From Irpex lacteus (lineage: Eukaryota; Basidiomycota; Agaricomycetes; Polyporales; Irpicaceae), in contig MQVO02000007.1 in assembly GCA_001986395.2 (NCBI GenBank), forward strand, positions 1,302,001-1,366,000: 64,000 bases of DNA. Direction: 5' to 3'. Made by a program: the position numbers and the translations under genes. Of this stretch, positions 55,347 to 64,000 are shown piece by piece. Below the pieces are notes generated by a model. That model was given only the letters and a program-made list of their open reading frames with translations. It ran no database searches and was not told the DNA's origin. Each line of letters starts with the position of its first letter. Positions within the stretch are counted from its first letter, which is position 1.

Positions 55347-56229
55347 ATGTCGTCGTATGAGCCATCATCCAACTTTCACGATGCCGCGGCATATCTATCC
55401 AATGCAACCGCTTTGTCAAACGTATCGAACGCAGTCAAGTTGGAGGTCCACAATTCAGCTCCCTTCTCTTTAGCGGACGTTTCCTGACGATCCAATAGCT
55501 TTACGGTCTTTTCAAATACTTGACTGCCTCTCCTACACCAACGACCTCACGTCCGGGAATATTCGACTTTGCTGGACGAGCTAAGTGGGATGCATGGAGC
55601 TCGACGGGCAAGTCGTACGTGAATCGACCTGTGGAGGCAGAACAGCGATATCTGGACATCGCGAAAGGGCTGGGGTGGAAGGAAGGAGCAGGGGAGGAAG
55701 CCAAAGCAGAGAAGACACAAACTCCGCAACCAGAAAGCAAGGATGATGACGACATATGGGACGACGACGACACGGCAAGTTCAAAGAAGTCTGGTGGTGC
55801 TGGAGGACTGGGGACCGCTGTGAGCACAATGGCTGCAGCGGGTCAGGCAGTGCAGGAAGAAGAGTCGCTACACAGTCTGGCAAGAACAGGGGACGTTGAG
55901 GGCTTCAAGGCGTACTTGAACAGCCACCCGGGTGCAGATGTGAATGCAAGGGACGAAAATGTAAGCAAACCGCCAGCCTCAGCTATAGATTCTCAAAGTA
56001 TTTTGTAGGGATACACCCCATTGCATCTCGCTAGTGATAGAGGGAACAAGACAATAGTAGAGATATTACTCAGCGCAGGCGCAGACACCAGTATAAAGGT
56101 ACGAACTGGTTCAAGACGATAGAGGAGTAAGACTGACCAAAATCGTAGGATGAGGACGAATTCACTGCATTGGAGCTGGCACAGGTGGCGGAGCATAGGG
56201 ATGTAGTAGAGTTGCTTGAGAAATCATAG
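55347..56229 (+). CDS. Acyl-CoA-binding protein with ankyrin repeats (ACBD6-like)
   Basis: ACB domain at the N-terminus: FHDAAAYLSNATALSNVSNAV, then KLELYGLFKYLTASPTPTTS and AKWDAWSSTGKSYVN. The acyl-CoA pocket residues Tyr-Gly-Leu-Phe-Lys are present, formed by joining exon 1 to exon 2 across a 49-nt intron. An acidic linker (DDDDIWDDDDTASSKK) leads to ankyrin repeats (EEESLHSLARTGDVEGFKAYL, GYTPLHLASDRGNKTIVEILL, FTALELAQVAEHRDVVELL). About 235 aa, four exons. Binds long-chain acyl-CoA; the ankyrin partner is unknown. Confidence 0.88.
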
Positions 56230-56395
56230 CGAGATTAAGGGGATAGTACACTGTGATGATGCGGTATCGTCTACGATATGTGTGGTGCATAGCCAACTAC
56301 GCGAGTATTATGGCGTATAATGCTGGCCAGCCGGTGATATTTGGGCTTGACGATGTCCTGGGACTTCCCGACTGAGGTAACGACGGGCTGAACGC

Positions 56396-56797
56396 CTATG
56401 AGGATGTTTGTGAAGGCGTCGGCGTCGGCGGTGGTGACGGTTTTGAACTCCTCTCTGGCTTATGTATGGGTTGACCAGGTTTGAGGATACCGCCCTGCAG
56501 TCATAATCCATCGCTTGAGCATGACTTCCTCTACACATACTTTCACTTGTGACATACCATGGTCATAAGCTTAATCGCACTCTCCGACGGCTTCGCACCC
56601 TTCTCCAACCAATACTTTATCCTGTCCACACTCCATTGCACCGTCTTTTGTTTCTCGCCAAGCTTTACTCGTGGGTCCCAGACAGCGAGAGTCTCGATGG
56701 GTTTCGCGTTGCGGCGAGCTTCGTGGTCTATGGCAACCATGTGAAAGACACGGTTGTGGCGAAGGCCATGCATGGCAAGACGAATGCGAACGGCCAT
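56396..56797 (-). CDS. MRPS16: Mitochondrial small-subunit ribosomal protein bS16m (Mrps16)
   Basis: Two exons: 56558-56797 and 56396-56494. bS16 motif MAVRIRLAMHGLRHNRVFHMV, IETLAVWDPRVK, TVQWSVDRIKYWLEKGAKPS and SAIKLMTMGGILKPGQPIHK. The tail is Ser/Pro/Thr-rich and ends SQTSS at 56396-56398. About 112 aa. Immediately downstream, a different frame (to about 56270) reads as a well-formed peptide (EFKTVTTADADAFTNILIGV) without an ATG; see findings. Shares a 132-bp divergent promoter with LSM5. Confidence 0.88.
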
Positions 56798-56929
56798 GGT
56801 CGCAGCAGTGGTGGACGTGTCGAAGGTATTGGTGACACTCGGTTGGTGGACGTGCGGAGGAAACAGAATTACATTGGCGCCGTACTATAACTCTCATAAC
56901 TTCCGCCACAACTTCGAAGTCGGTTGGCC

Positions 56930-57409
56930 ATGGCGTCCCAGATCCTTCCTCTTGGTGAGTCTCAGTCTCTTATAAGGGCCACGTAACTAATAAAACGCTG
57001 TTCAATTATATGTAGAACTCATTGATAGGTGCATTGGCTCGCGGATATGGGTCATCACAAAGTCCGACCGCGAGTTCACTGGCACGCTCCTCGGGTTCGA
57101 TGATTTTGTCAGTGAGTAACGTGTACGTGCTTACAATGGAGATACGTTTACTGACACCCTAATGTTTAGACATGGTACTTGAAGATGTGACCGAATAGTG
57201 CGTTCGACTTTTTCTAAGTCGCACCTTGGAATGCTGATCCTGCTGCAGTGAGAGTACACCAGAAGGCACCAAGAAGACCCAACTGCACCAGACCCTCTTG
57301 AACGGCAACAATATCTGCATGGTATGAAGTTCACATGTTGTGCATTGAGACAGGTTACTCATGAATATACTTACAGCTGATACCAGGAAGTAATGGTCCT
57401 GATTCATAG
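56930..57409 (+). CDS. LSM5: U6 snRNA-associated Sm-like protein LSm5
   Basis: Subunit of the LSm1-7 (mRNA decay) and LSm2-8 (U6 snRNA) rings. Five short exons give MASQILPL, then [20 protein letters not shown] (Sm1), [34 protein letters not shown] and [18 protein letters not shown] (Sm2, ending NGPDS). TAG 57407-57409. About 90 aa, the family size; introns take up nearly half the gene. Confidence 0.93.
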
Positions 57410-58024
57410 TCGTACGCCAGCCATCGCACAGCTGACTCTTTCGCACGGGCTACCGTGCACCATGCACCGCACAATCGCAATTCTGTAAGATATCGATGCT
57501 CTTTACATCCCTCTATGGAGCCGTGAAGGGACAAATGCCACAATACGTTAGCATCAATGGTGCGATACGATACATGCATGCCAAAACACGAATAGTGACA
57601 CAACGGATAATACACTTTTATTCGGCGAGTTTTCATCCTCTATGTCTGCGTCATCAAAGAAGCGGCGGATGTGAAGCATGAGATATCGTGAAGATAATAA
57701 ACGTTCAAACCATGAGGCGACCCCAAGGCCACAGGATAGACGCAAAAAGAAAACGGGGTATAGGATCATGAGGGTGAAATCATCTTATGAGAGACTATTG
57801 AATGTTGAACGTTGAAGATTGAGTGATGGTCAATGGCGCGCCGACGTGAAATGCAGAATAGCATCAGGCAAAAGAATATGAATGCAAGTTGAATACAAGT
57901 TTTACAGGGGGTGATCTGGTAGTTAAGAACTGATTCGACAACAGAGCTGGTGATAACAAGGGAAGAGGATGGAGTGGAAGTAATAACCGAAGCGAGGGGA
58001 CAGAGCTGGACTACAGCAAACTCT
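57410..58024. other. Convergent 3' region LSM5 / importin alpha
   Basis: 615 bp tail-to-tail region holding both 3' UTRs. No gene seen. Confidence 0.4.
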
Positions 58025-59942
58025 CTACTGACCGAAGTTGAAGCCACCAGCAGGAGCCGCGCCCGCATCTTGGTTGAACTGAAGATGTACATAGTCAGTA
58101 CCTTTTCAAGTCCAAGCCATGAGATACATACCGCAAAGGCACCAGAGGCATCAACAGTGGGAGCACTGATACCAGCATCGACGTCATCGTCATCAGGGAA
58201 GTACTTGTCCATGATGTTGTACGCCTTCCTGTAGATCTCGATGTTGTCATGTTGCTGGAGGTTGTGAATGGTGACCATGCCGCCAGCCTCTTCGACGAAC
58301 AATGCGTATTGGTTGACAGCACCAGGACCCTGGGCCTGCTTGTCCATCTCGCCAACCTTAAGAATGTTGTCAAGACCGTCAAGAGCAACTTGGATGATCT
58401 TGTTGTCCATCATGGTGAGCAAGTCACAGAGAGGCTTGATGCAACCTTGCGAGACGAGGTAGCGGATCTGTGACGGTTCCTGCAGACCACCAGAGGTTGC
58501 GTTCGAGATAGCCCAGCAAGCCTCCTTACGCGTCTTGAAATCAGCATTTTGGAGGATGTTGATCAAGGGCGGAATGATGTTGGCGTCGATGACGGCTTGG
58601 ATCTGAGGCGGTGAGCCTGCAGTGATATTAGAGATAGTCCAGCAAGCTTCCTTCCTGATGCCATCCTTGGGAGAGGACAACAGAGAAAGAAGGGCGGGGA
58701 GAGCACCAGAAGCGATGACGACTTGGGTCTGCATGTCGTCACCGGTCACGATGTTACCAACCGAACGAAGAGCCGGTGTTTGGACAGTGGTGGATGTGTG
58801 CATAAGGAGATCAACGAGTCGTCGGCATACACCAGACTCAATGACTGCCTGAATTTTGTCGTTAGAGCCGTCGGAGAGGTAGGAGATAGCCCAGCATGCG
58901 TCGATGAGGATCTCGTCGTCCAAGGAGTAAATCAGCTTGGTGAGGACAGTAAGCGCGGGAGAGATCTATGGTAGTCAAGTTCGGATTCGGTTCAGTTATG
59001 AGCTCGAATGATATTGCATTGAAACACGTACAAGCTCCCAGTCTGGTTGAGGTGACTTTCCGCGGCAGAAGTTACTCAAGGTCCAGGTTGCGTTTCTCAG
59101 CATGCTGAGTTTGTGGTTCTCGCTAAGAAGAGCCAAAAGGGGTCGAAGGGCGCCCTGCTGGAGGACATAATCACGGCACTGTGGGCTGTCACCAGCGATG
59201 TTACCCAAAGCCCATACAGCTTGTTCCCGGACATCGTTCACACTTGCGGACAAAAGCTTGATAAATTCTGGCACAGCTCCAGCGCCAATGACGGTTTGGG
59301 TATGTTCAGCAGTACCAGACGCGATGTTGGTTAGCGCCCATGCTGCTTCAAACTGCGACAGGGAGGTTTAATTTCATTCAACATGTAGAGAGTGACATGC
59401 ACGCACCTGAAGCATGGCATTATCTGTCCTCAAAAACTCAACAAAGCGGGGGACAACATTGCATTCGATGACGCGCTCGATAGGTGGGTTCTTCTCCTTG
59501 GAGAGGAGTTTGCGGAATTTGGTGGTGGCATCGAGCTGACGTTCTGGATCATCGGAGAAGACATCGGCGACCATACTCTCAGCAAGCTAAGGAGCATCTT
59601 GTCAGAGTCTTGTACGGAAAAGTAGAACAGAAATCGAGACATACTGGGGAGTCGCCCCAGGCCGCGCCCGAGGTCTCATCCTCCGAATCGTCGCCAGTAG
59701 AAGGAAGGGGCACACGCCTCTTGGCAATGTTCTCCTCTCGCTTCTGTCTTCTGATCTCTACTTGCTGTTCTTCACGTCGACGACGGAGGTCGTCGGCCTT
59801 GAGACCACCTTTGTTTTTATAGTCTGAGGAACACACAAGCATATCAGTCACATCGCGGACATCCAAACGCGTCGAGGAACCTCATCCCAAGCAGCTGAAC
59901 ATCGTACATACCATTTCTACGGTGAGCAAGACGGGACTCCAT
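58025..59942 (-). CDS. SRP1: Importin subunit alpha (karyopherin alpha)
   Basis: Armadillo-repeat adaptor that binds classical nuclear localisation signals and importin beta. The start exon is tiny ([10 protein letters not shown]). The importin-beta-binding domain follows ([37 protein letters not shown]). Armadillo repeats carry the NLS-groove Trp-Asn arrays: [69 protein letters not shown] and [14 protein letters not shown]. The acidic C-terminus ([13 protein letters not shown]) ends [17 protein letters not shown], stop at 58025-58027. About 530 aa, six introns. Confidence 0.96.
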
Positions 59943-60766
59943 GGTTGGTGTGGTTGGTGGATGTGGAAGAGTTAGAAGTGGGAAGGAAACGCGCAGAAGA
60001 GATCGGAGGACGCTCGCTCTAAAAGAGGTCACACCGCGTGGCCCTCCCAAATTGTCACGCCTCATCAAAACGCGTCTGCCACTACGCGTGAGGCCTGTGC
60101 TTGCTTTTGTCCTTTCTTTCTCAAAACAAAGCACGACTTGGATACAGAGCAGGTCATAATATAATATGGATCGGCAGACCGACAAGGCTCGCTGCGCAAT
60201 ATCACGCGCGTAGGTTATTTAAATTCATGTATCTGTGCTGCTGTGGGCTATCTACGAGCCGCTAAACACCAGACGTTCGCGTGCCAAGAGGCAATGGCCG
60301 CCGCCTCGGCCGCAAATTTATACGCATCGTCCTACGGGCACAGGTATTCAGACAGTGAGAGAGGACAGGTACACACAATTGGCTTACACGTACTATAGTG
60401 TATAGAAGGCTAAGATACACACTGCACGCGACGAAACACGACGAAACGCGTCAGGACTCAGGCCTCAAGAGAAGCGGCCGCGGTCAGGCAGGTGTTACGG
60501 AGAGAAGACCTGGACGAATAAACGTGAAGGATTTACATAGTTTATGGCGTACTGTGATAACATAGATATATACAACGAATCCCAAGCTATTTTACCAGAG
60601 AAAATGAGATATACAGAGGCCATAGAACCCACCGTCAATCGACGGGCGCTTGGTGCAATGAGTTAGACGCCGAGAAGTGTTCAGGGCGATCCCCTTTAGC
60701 CAATGTATGCTCGCTCCGCTCGCAAATACATGGCCAAAGGCCTTGCTATCCGAGTCCGTACATTAT
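59943..60766. other. Intergenic importin alpha / 2-hydroxyacid dehydrogenase
   Basis: 824 bp with no supported gene. A doubled ACGAAACACGACGAAAC word lies near 60427-60450. The left part is the importin alpha promoter, the right part the 3' region of the dehydrogenase. Confidence 0.4.
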
Positions 60767-61862
60767 CTACCGCGAATCTGGCAGGACGCGCTTCGGATTT
60801 CCCTCCAAGAAGCTCTTGATATTATCCACGGTCTCCTCCCAGAATACCTAGCAAATCGTGAGAACTGCCACGCTTGGACCGTGCTAAAAACATACCTTGT
60901 AGCTATCGTCACTGACATAGCCGGTATGGGGTGTCAGTGTGACATTCTTTAGGTCTCTCAATGGATGATCGAGAGGCAGCGGTTCTATGTCATAGACATC
61001 CAGGCCAGCACCTGCAATCTTCTTCTCTTTCAGAACCTTCACCAGGGCTTTCTCGTCCACGATAGGCCCTCGAGACGTGTTGATGAACAACGCCGTGGGC
61101 TTGAGCAGCGCAAGATCAGCAGCGTTGATCAGGTGGCGAGTGCTCTCAGATAGCACGATATGAATAGACACGATATCGCTCCGTTTGAGAAGCTCTTCCT
61201 TCGTCGCGATATACTCGACTCCCGCTGCTTCTGCTCGCTCAGGAGTGAGATGAGGCGACCACCCGATGACCTTCAAGTTGAACGCCTTCGCGATCTGAAA
61301 GATATCAATACACCGTCTTCAAGTCTATCCGCAAGATCATCTAGCGGAAATTGCATGACGATCTTACCTTCGCAGTGGATGTCCCCAATTTCCCTACGCC
61401 CACTAATCCTAGAGTCTTTCCAGACAGCCCAATGGGAATAACCGTCTGCCAAAGCTGCCTCCTCGCCTTAACACCCGCGTCGTCCAGCGCAATATGCCTC
61501 GCCGTAGCGAGGATCAAAGCCCAGATATGCTCCAAGGTCGAGTTACCCCCGCCTCCAGTACCAGAGACCACAATACCCTTCTTCTTCGCATGAGCGACAT
61601 CGATTCCAGCGTTCCATGCTCCCGTAGTCGCGATGAGTTTCAAGTTGGGGAGGCGATCGAGAAGGGATGCAGGGAACTTGGTCCGCTCGCGCATCGCGCA
61701 GATGATAGAGTACCCCTCCAGCCGTTTGACAAGGGCATCTTCGTCGGCGAGTGTTTCGTCGTAGACGTCGATAGCCAGTTTGTCTTTTATGGAGGACCAG
61801 TCCGCCGCGGTGAGAGCGACATGCTGGTAGTCATCCAAGATTGCGACTCTGATGGGTGACAT
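60767..61862 (-). CDS. D-isomer-specific 2-hydroxyacid dehydrogenase
   Basis: NAD(P)-dependent reductase of 2-oxoacids (phosphoglycerate dehydrogenase-like family). Three exons. MSPIRVAILDDYQHVALTAADW starts at 61862. The substrate loop is LIATTGAWNAGID, the dinucleotide-binding Gly-rich motif LGLVGVGKLG, and the catalytic Arg, Glu and His lie in INTSRGPIVDE, VYDIEPLP and TPHTGY. The last exon gives VFWEETVDNIKSFLEGNPKR and stop 60767-60769. About 315 aa. The substrate is not determinable here. Confidence 0.9.
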
Positions 61863-62153
61863 GACTGTTTTGATGTTTCTTGGAGGTGGACAAGTGCCGT
61901 ATGCTCAAGTATGTGGTGGGCGTGCCTAAAATACTATGACAGTGTGAGTGATCTGACAAATATGGACAAATCTATACGATAGAGAACATGCAGCGTGATA
62001 TGACGCGTTCGCGCTGGACGATGAGAAAGCCCGGTAGGTCAGCTGTGCTACCATATAATCAAGGTTCAGTCCGGCACCAGGACATCGCAGAGTAAGAAAT
62101 AATATTGTATACAGTCCAACAAAAGTACATTGCCTACACAGTCTGAGTTGCGT

Positions 62154-64000
62154 CTACGTATCGTTATCGAACGGGTACTGCACGACGAGGCCGAAGTCAG
62201 CACAAGCAAGATCATGCAAGGAATGAGAACACTGACCTCGAATGGCTCCGGAGGATCCGCTTCTGGTGCATCCGCGTCGAGAGCGATATGTCTGACGGGC
62301 GAATCTGCTCGTGGCTCTTCTGCCGAGGCTGGAGCAGGAGCTGGAGCACTGAACTCGACGTACGATGCCTCTTCGCTCGGTCTCTGGTCGACCAGCAGTA
62401 GAATGCCGCCTCCACCTGCGAACTTCTCTGTAGCAAGCGACTTGAACGACCTTCGGGTGGGTGCCGGATGCGGTGACACCAGACGAACTGGCTGATACCT
62501 GCTGTCTGGCGGGAAGGTGATATGTGCCATCTGAGCCGGAGTGACTCGCGAGAAGTTGTTGAGCTTCTCGCTTGTTGGCTCCGGTGCCGGGGCATCGGCG
62601 AGGTTAGATATCGAGCCAGTGATGGGTGAGACGTCGCCGTGCTTTTCTGCTGTCGCACCGTCTTCCGTCTTCATTTCGACGTCCTTCTTCTCCTTCTCGT
62701 CCTGCGCATGGTCGTTAGGCGGGATACATCAATGACACGACTTTGACTTACTGTGTCCATCTGGTCACCTTCAGCAGCAGCCTTCTTCTTTTCCCTGGCC
62801 TTGGCCTTGGCCGTCGTAGACAGTACGGCCGTAGCGACTTTCGTGACGGTCTCCTTCTTGGGAGGCTCAGTCGGTTTGGGATAGGCAAACAAGCTTGGCC
62901 TTGCGTTCGAAACGAACTCAAACACAGGTGCCTACACATCCACATAATGCATTAGCACCAAAGAGACCCTAAAGAAGTATAGCAGAACCAAAACTCACCC
63001 TCAGATTTTCGTCCAACCCGATGATACCCGTGGGCTCAAACGCCAACGACGCGCAATGCGCCAACGGGTACCAATACCAGAACTGGCAGAACAGCACCAT
63101 ACCGACGATGGCACTCGTGTTCCTACTGCCGGCCCTGCTCTGCAAGCTGATCGTAACATTCCGACCGCCAGCATCGATGAGGCCCTGTCCCAGGACAGCA
63201 CCGAATCGAGCCATGGGATCTTCGTGCTTGTTGGAGATGACCTTGTTGTATGCCGCACGAGTCGAAGCCAGAGCAGGTGACGACGCTTCGGACTGTTGTA
63301 CTAGGATCATACCGAGAGCGATGTAGGCACCTTGACGGACGAAGTCTGTCCCGTCTTTGGTCATCGGTTGAAGGATGTCGATGGCGTCTTGGAGGCCAGT
63401 CCCAGCGCAGGCGATACCGAGAGCAAGGGTGGCGCCACAACGAACATGGGGGTTGTAGCTCTCGCTAAGGAGTTGCACGATACGAGGTACTTGCGATGGG
63501 TTCTTGAAGAGAAGGAAGGCTAGTGCGGTGACTGCTGCACGACGCACGTCGTCTGAAGTGTCGGATACTGCAACGTGCAGCAGCTTGCGGATGGCTGCAT
63601 TGTCCGAAGTGCCAGCATATGCCAACGCAAGTGTGTAGACACCACCATATCGAAGAATAGGATCCTACACGAAACGTGTCAGCCAACCAAATACGCACGA
63701 CGGTCAAAGCCCAACAGACCTTCTCGGCCAATAGGTCCTTGGCGATCTTGTCCGCCTGCTCTTGACGTCCATAGAAAATCAAAGCCACACCGACTGCCAA
63801 CCCACGAATAATCTTTTCGTGCGCCGTCTCCTTCGCATACTGCAGCATCTCCTCCGCATACTCCAGGTTACCCGTGCCGAGCATGACCAAACCGAGAGCG
63901 TACCCAGCAGCCTCCCCAGAGACGGCGGAATCGTTGTACAGGATAGTCTTCAGATCATCGTACGCGTCCGTGTTCTTACCGCCCATGCCAGCGACACCGA
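62154..64000 (-). CDS. RPN2: 26S proteasome regulatory subunit Rpn2 (PSMD1), 5' end cut by window
   Basis: Largest base subunit of the proteasome 19S particle. The visible part covers the PC repeats ([113 protein letters not shown]) and the C-terminal domain. That domain has a Lys/Glu-rich insert and the conserved [12 protein letters not shown]...[17 protein letters not shown] stretch. The last exon gives YPFDNDT and stop 62154-62156. Starts outside the window. Four introns seen. Confidence 0.95.

Noticed and set aside
59943..60766. Gene in the 824-bp gap before importin alpha
   Set aside because: Frames on both strands are short or lack ATG, and none shows conserved-looking sequence.
1..64000. 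tRNA or rRNA genes, CRISPR arrays, prophage or bacterial insertion sequences
   Set aside because: No B-box-like GGTTCGAATCC within a cloverleaf, no regular repeat-spacer array and no transposase frame was found by eye. A tRNAscan run would be needed to be certain about tRNAs.

Overview
The window is nuclear DNA of a filamentous basidiomycete, most likely an Agaricomycete. Genes are close together on both strands. Nearly every gene is broken by many 50-60 nt GT..AG introns, several with exons of only 5-24 nt. The protein set is typical of mushrooms: a DUF7923+CCCH protein, a GT69 capsule-type mannosyltransferase, a GPI-anchored GH16 glucanase and a DIL-domain protein. No prophage, CRISPR array or bacterial operon is present. 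All calls rest on reading conserved motifs and splice signals by eye; nothing was searched.

Layout. 1-0.7 kb: a 258-bp MITE with 25-bp inverted repeats and TA target duplications, then the promoter of a GH16 glucanase gene (0.7-2.6). 2.7-7.2 kb, minus strand: SurE-like phosphatase, MYG1 exonuclease, and a Ser/Thr-rich GPI wall protein. 7.7-14.9 kb, plus strand: an acidic orphan, a DUF7923/CCCH protein, an SRA-YDG protein and the SNARE Sec9. 15.0-20.1 kb: head-to-head MPP10 (SSU processome) and NOG2 (60S GTPase). 20.4-30.1 kb: GT69 mannosyltransferase (+), then on the minus strand a rhomboid protease, a dienelactone-hydrolase/NTF2-like protein and an ankyrin+DIL protein. 30.5-33.0 kb: RRP15 and GID8; GID8 carries a probable box C/D snoRNA in its longest intron. 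34.2-41.7 kb: a BCK1-type MAPKKK and a microexon-rich IQ-motif protein. 41.9-46.2 kb: DUF866 zinc protein, mS35, nitrilase and an orphan. 46.9-57.4 kb: septin Cdc3, Mtr10/transportin-3, succinyl-CoA ligase alpha, mL57, ACBP-ankyrin, bS16m and LSM5. 58.0-64.0 kb, minus strand: importin alpha, a D-2-hydroxyacid dehydrogenase, and RPN2 cut by the window end.

The genes are mostly housekeeping. Ribosome production appears repeatedly (MPP10, NOG2, RRP15, the snoRNA, LSM5), as does mitochondrial translation and metabolism (mS35, mL57, bS16m, LSC1, MYG1). Nuclear transport (importin alpha, Mtr10), protein turnover (GID8, RPN2, rhomboid) and cell-wall or polarity work (GH16, GPI protein, GT69, BCK1, septin, Sec9, ankyrin-DIL) make up the rest. 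The most noteworthy items are the snoRNA inside GID8, the DUF7923 protein whose layout recalls Regnase RNases, the MITE, the GTCAC-rich divergent promoter at 7.3 kb, and the microexon clusters.
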